The notes under the pieces are model-generated. The model saw only the letters and a list, made by a program, of their open reading frames with translations. It was not told the origin of the DNA and ran no database searches. Of a stretch of DNA of 50,624 nucleotides, positions 50,025 to 50,624 are shown piece after piece. Numbering within the stretch: position 1 is the first letter of the stretch; each line of letters opens with the position of its first letter. The position numbers were made by a program, and so were the translations under genes. The stretch is from Silicimonas sp. (GTDB taxonomy: Bacteria > Pseudomonadota > Alphaproteobacteria > Rhodobacterales > Rhodobacteraceae), in assembly GCA_022820365.1 (NCBI GenBank), contig JAJEFO010000134.1:1-50624 (forward strand), written 5' to 3'.

Positions 50025-50386
50025 TTGCGCACACTCATAAAGATTGAACATGCCGTCAAGATTGGCGGTGCGGTCTGTCTTTCCCGGAACCGCGGTCGGC
50101 CATCCAAGTGAGCGCTTCCGTCACATCGGCGTCGTGACCCGTCACGATCTCCGTGAAACGCTGATGATCGCGCTTCCTTGCATCATTTGCCGCACAACAG
50201 GAATTCGCTTATTCCGCTGTAAACAAGCGTTCAGACCCTCGGGAATGCCAACCATTGAGATGCGAAGTTCAGACATGCACGAATTGGGGCGCCGCAGGGC
50301 TTCCGCGTTGTTCTCATCCAGAAAGAGATCTGAATGGTGTGCGGACGGAAATGTAAGGGGCTTACAAAGAAAGGTTGACGCAGGAG
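50025..50386. other. Non-coding region upstream of the DapA-like gene
   Basis: No gene is supported here. It should hold the promoter of the minus-strand DapA-like gene. A small hairpin TGTAAG-GGG-CTTACA lies at 50352-50366, and AT content rises towards the repeat element. Confidence 0.4.
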
Positions 50387-50527
50387 AGCACCAAAAACCT
50401 GGGGGTCAATGTGCGTTGTGGAGAAAAAAGTCTCGTGATCCACCGACTGACTCAATGGTGCTTCGGAGTGACTTGAAGCGGCCCTTGCTCGGCGGTGTCG
50501 TCGATTGACCCCCAGGTTTTTGATGCT
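50387..50527. repeat. 141-bp element with 24-bp inverted ends (MITE-like)
   Basis: The 24-bp ends 50387-50410 and 50504-50527 are inverted repeats with one mismatch; their 18-bp core AAAAACCTGGGGGTCAAT is perfect. The 93-bp interior has no gene. The GGGGGTCAAT ends resemble tips of IS21-like and related insertion sequences, so this may be a non-autonomous MITE or a deleted IS. No clear target duplication was identified. Confidence 0.6.
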
Positions 50528-50568
50528 TCCCACGCACGGGAAGCGCCCAACCGATGAAGGTTGGGCGC
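50525..50568. repeat. Two tandem perfect hairpins (REP-like)
   Basis: GCTTCCC (50525-50531) pairs with GGGAAGC (50538-50544) around 6 nt; GCGCCCAACC (50543-50552) pairs with GGTTGGGCGC (50559-50568) around GATGAA. The stems are perfect, and the two units share two bases. They abut the right end of the inverted-repeat element. There is no T-run, so a REP-like or structural role is more likely than a classical terminator. Confidence 0.55.
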
Positions 50569-50624
50569 ACATGTCCTGAGAAGCGGACTTTTGCGTGGAA
50601 CTACGCTAGGGACGCGGATCGGCT

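Noticed and set aside
50393-50521. CRISPR repeat or attC site
   Set aside because: There are only two copies, inverted and not direct, without regular spacers, and no integrase or cas gene is near.
1-50624. tRNA, rRNA, riboswitch, prophage or replication genes
   Set aside because: None was recognised by eye on either strand; a covariance-model search was not possible here.

Overview
The window is about 50.6 kb of GC-rich DNA (mostly above 60 % GC by eye). Gene content points to an alphaproteobacterium, most likely of the Rhodobacterales/Rhizobiales type: TAXI-TRAP and tripartite tricarboxylate (TTT) transporters, a PuuE-UraD fusion, PuuD urate hydroxylase, iol genes, and a direct-repeat SOS box of the form GTTC-N7-GTTC. 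There is no rRNA, tRNA, ribosomal protein or replication gene. The mix of catabolic blocks with toxin-antitoxin modules, a TnpB end, an scpB fragment and an ArdC-type antirestriction gene suits a plasmid, chromid or genomic island.

Layout. 1-170: 3' end of an IS200/IS605-type tnpB with the probable end of its guide RNA. 387-10698: a LysR regulator facing an operon of a TAXI-TRAP transporter, a formylglycine sulfatase, an aldehyde dehydrogenase, a benzoylformate-decarboxylase-like ThDP enzyme and a LigM/DesA-like tetrahydrofolate-dependent O-demethylase. A truncated 2-hydroxyacid dehydrogenase of the Ldh/AllD family follows on the other strand. 12309-13341: MqsRA toxin-antitoxin genes and a ParD-like remnant. 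13352-23947: a TrmB-type regulator facing a TTT transporter and an acyl-CoA operon (SDR, MmgE/PrpD, CaiB/BaiF CoA-transferase, crotonase, TauE/SafE permease, MatB-like ligase). 24327-25373: a lone Rossmann-fold oxidoreductase.

25705-33512 is a urate/ureide block: puuD, a LysR regulator, uraH, fused puuE-uraD, allA and allE. Together they would carry urate through hydroxyisourate, OHCU and allantoin, plus the ureidoglycine and ureidoglycolate steps; allantoate amidohydrolase is not here. Between allA and allE lie an scpB scar and a HigB toxin with a HigA antitoxin fused to an ImmA/IrrE metallopeptidase. 33701-41847 is a myo-inositol block: ribokinase-like and RbsD/FucU genes, an IolJ-like aldolase, iolB, iolC and iolD on the minus strand, and iolG-like and iolE-like genes diverging from a promoter with a perfect LacI-type palindrome.

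42078-50624 is mixed: an exported MTA/SAH-nucleosidase-like protein, an SLC13 permease with RCK_C domains, a DUF6878-DUF6915 gene pair behind two perfect alphaproteobacterial LexA boxes, an ArdC-like gene, an aldose epimerase, a DapA-family aldolase, and a 141-bp element with 24-bp inverted ends next to tandem hairpins. The best candidates for undescribed biology are the sulfatase/decarboxylase/O-demethylase operon, the SOS-boxed DUF pair beside ArdC, and the TrmB-controlled acyl-CoA operon, whose SDR and crotonase lack standard catalytic residues.
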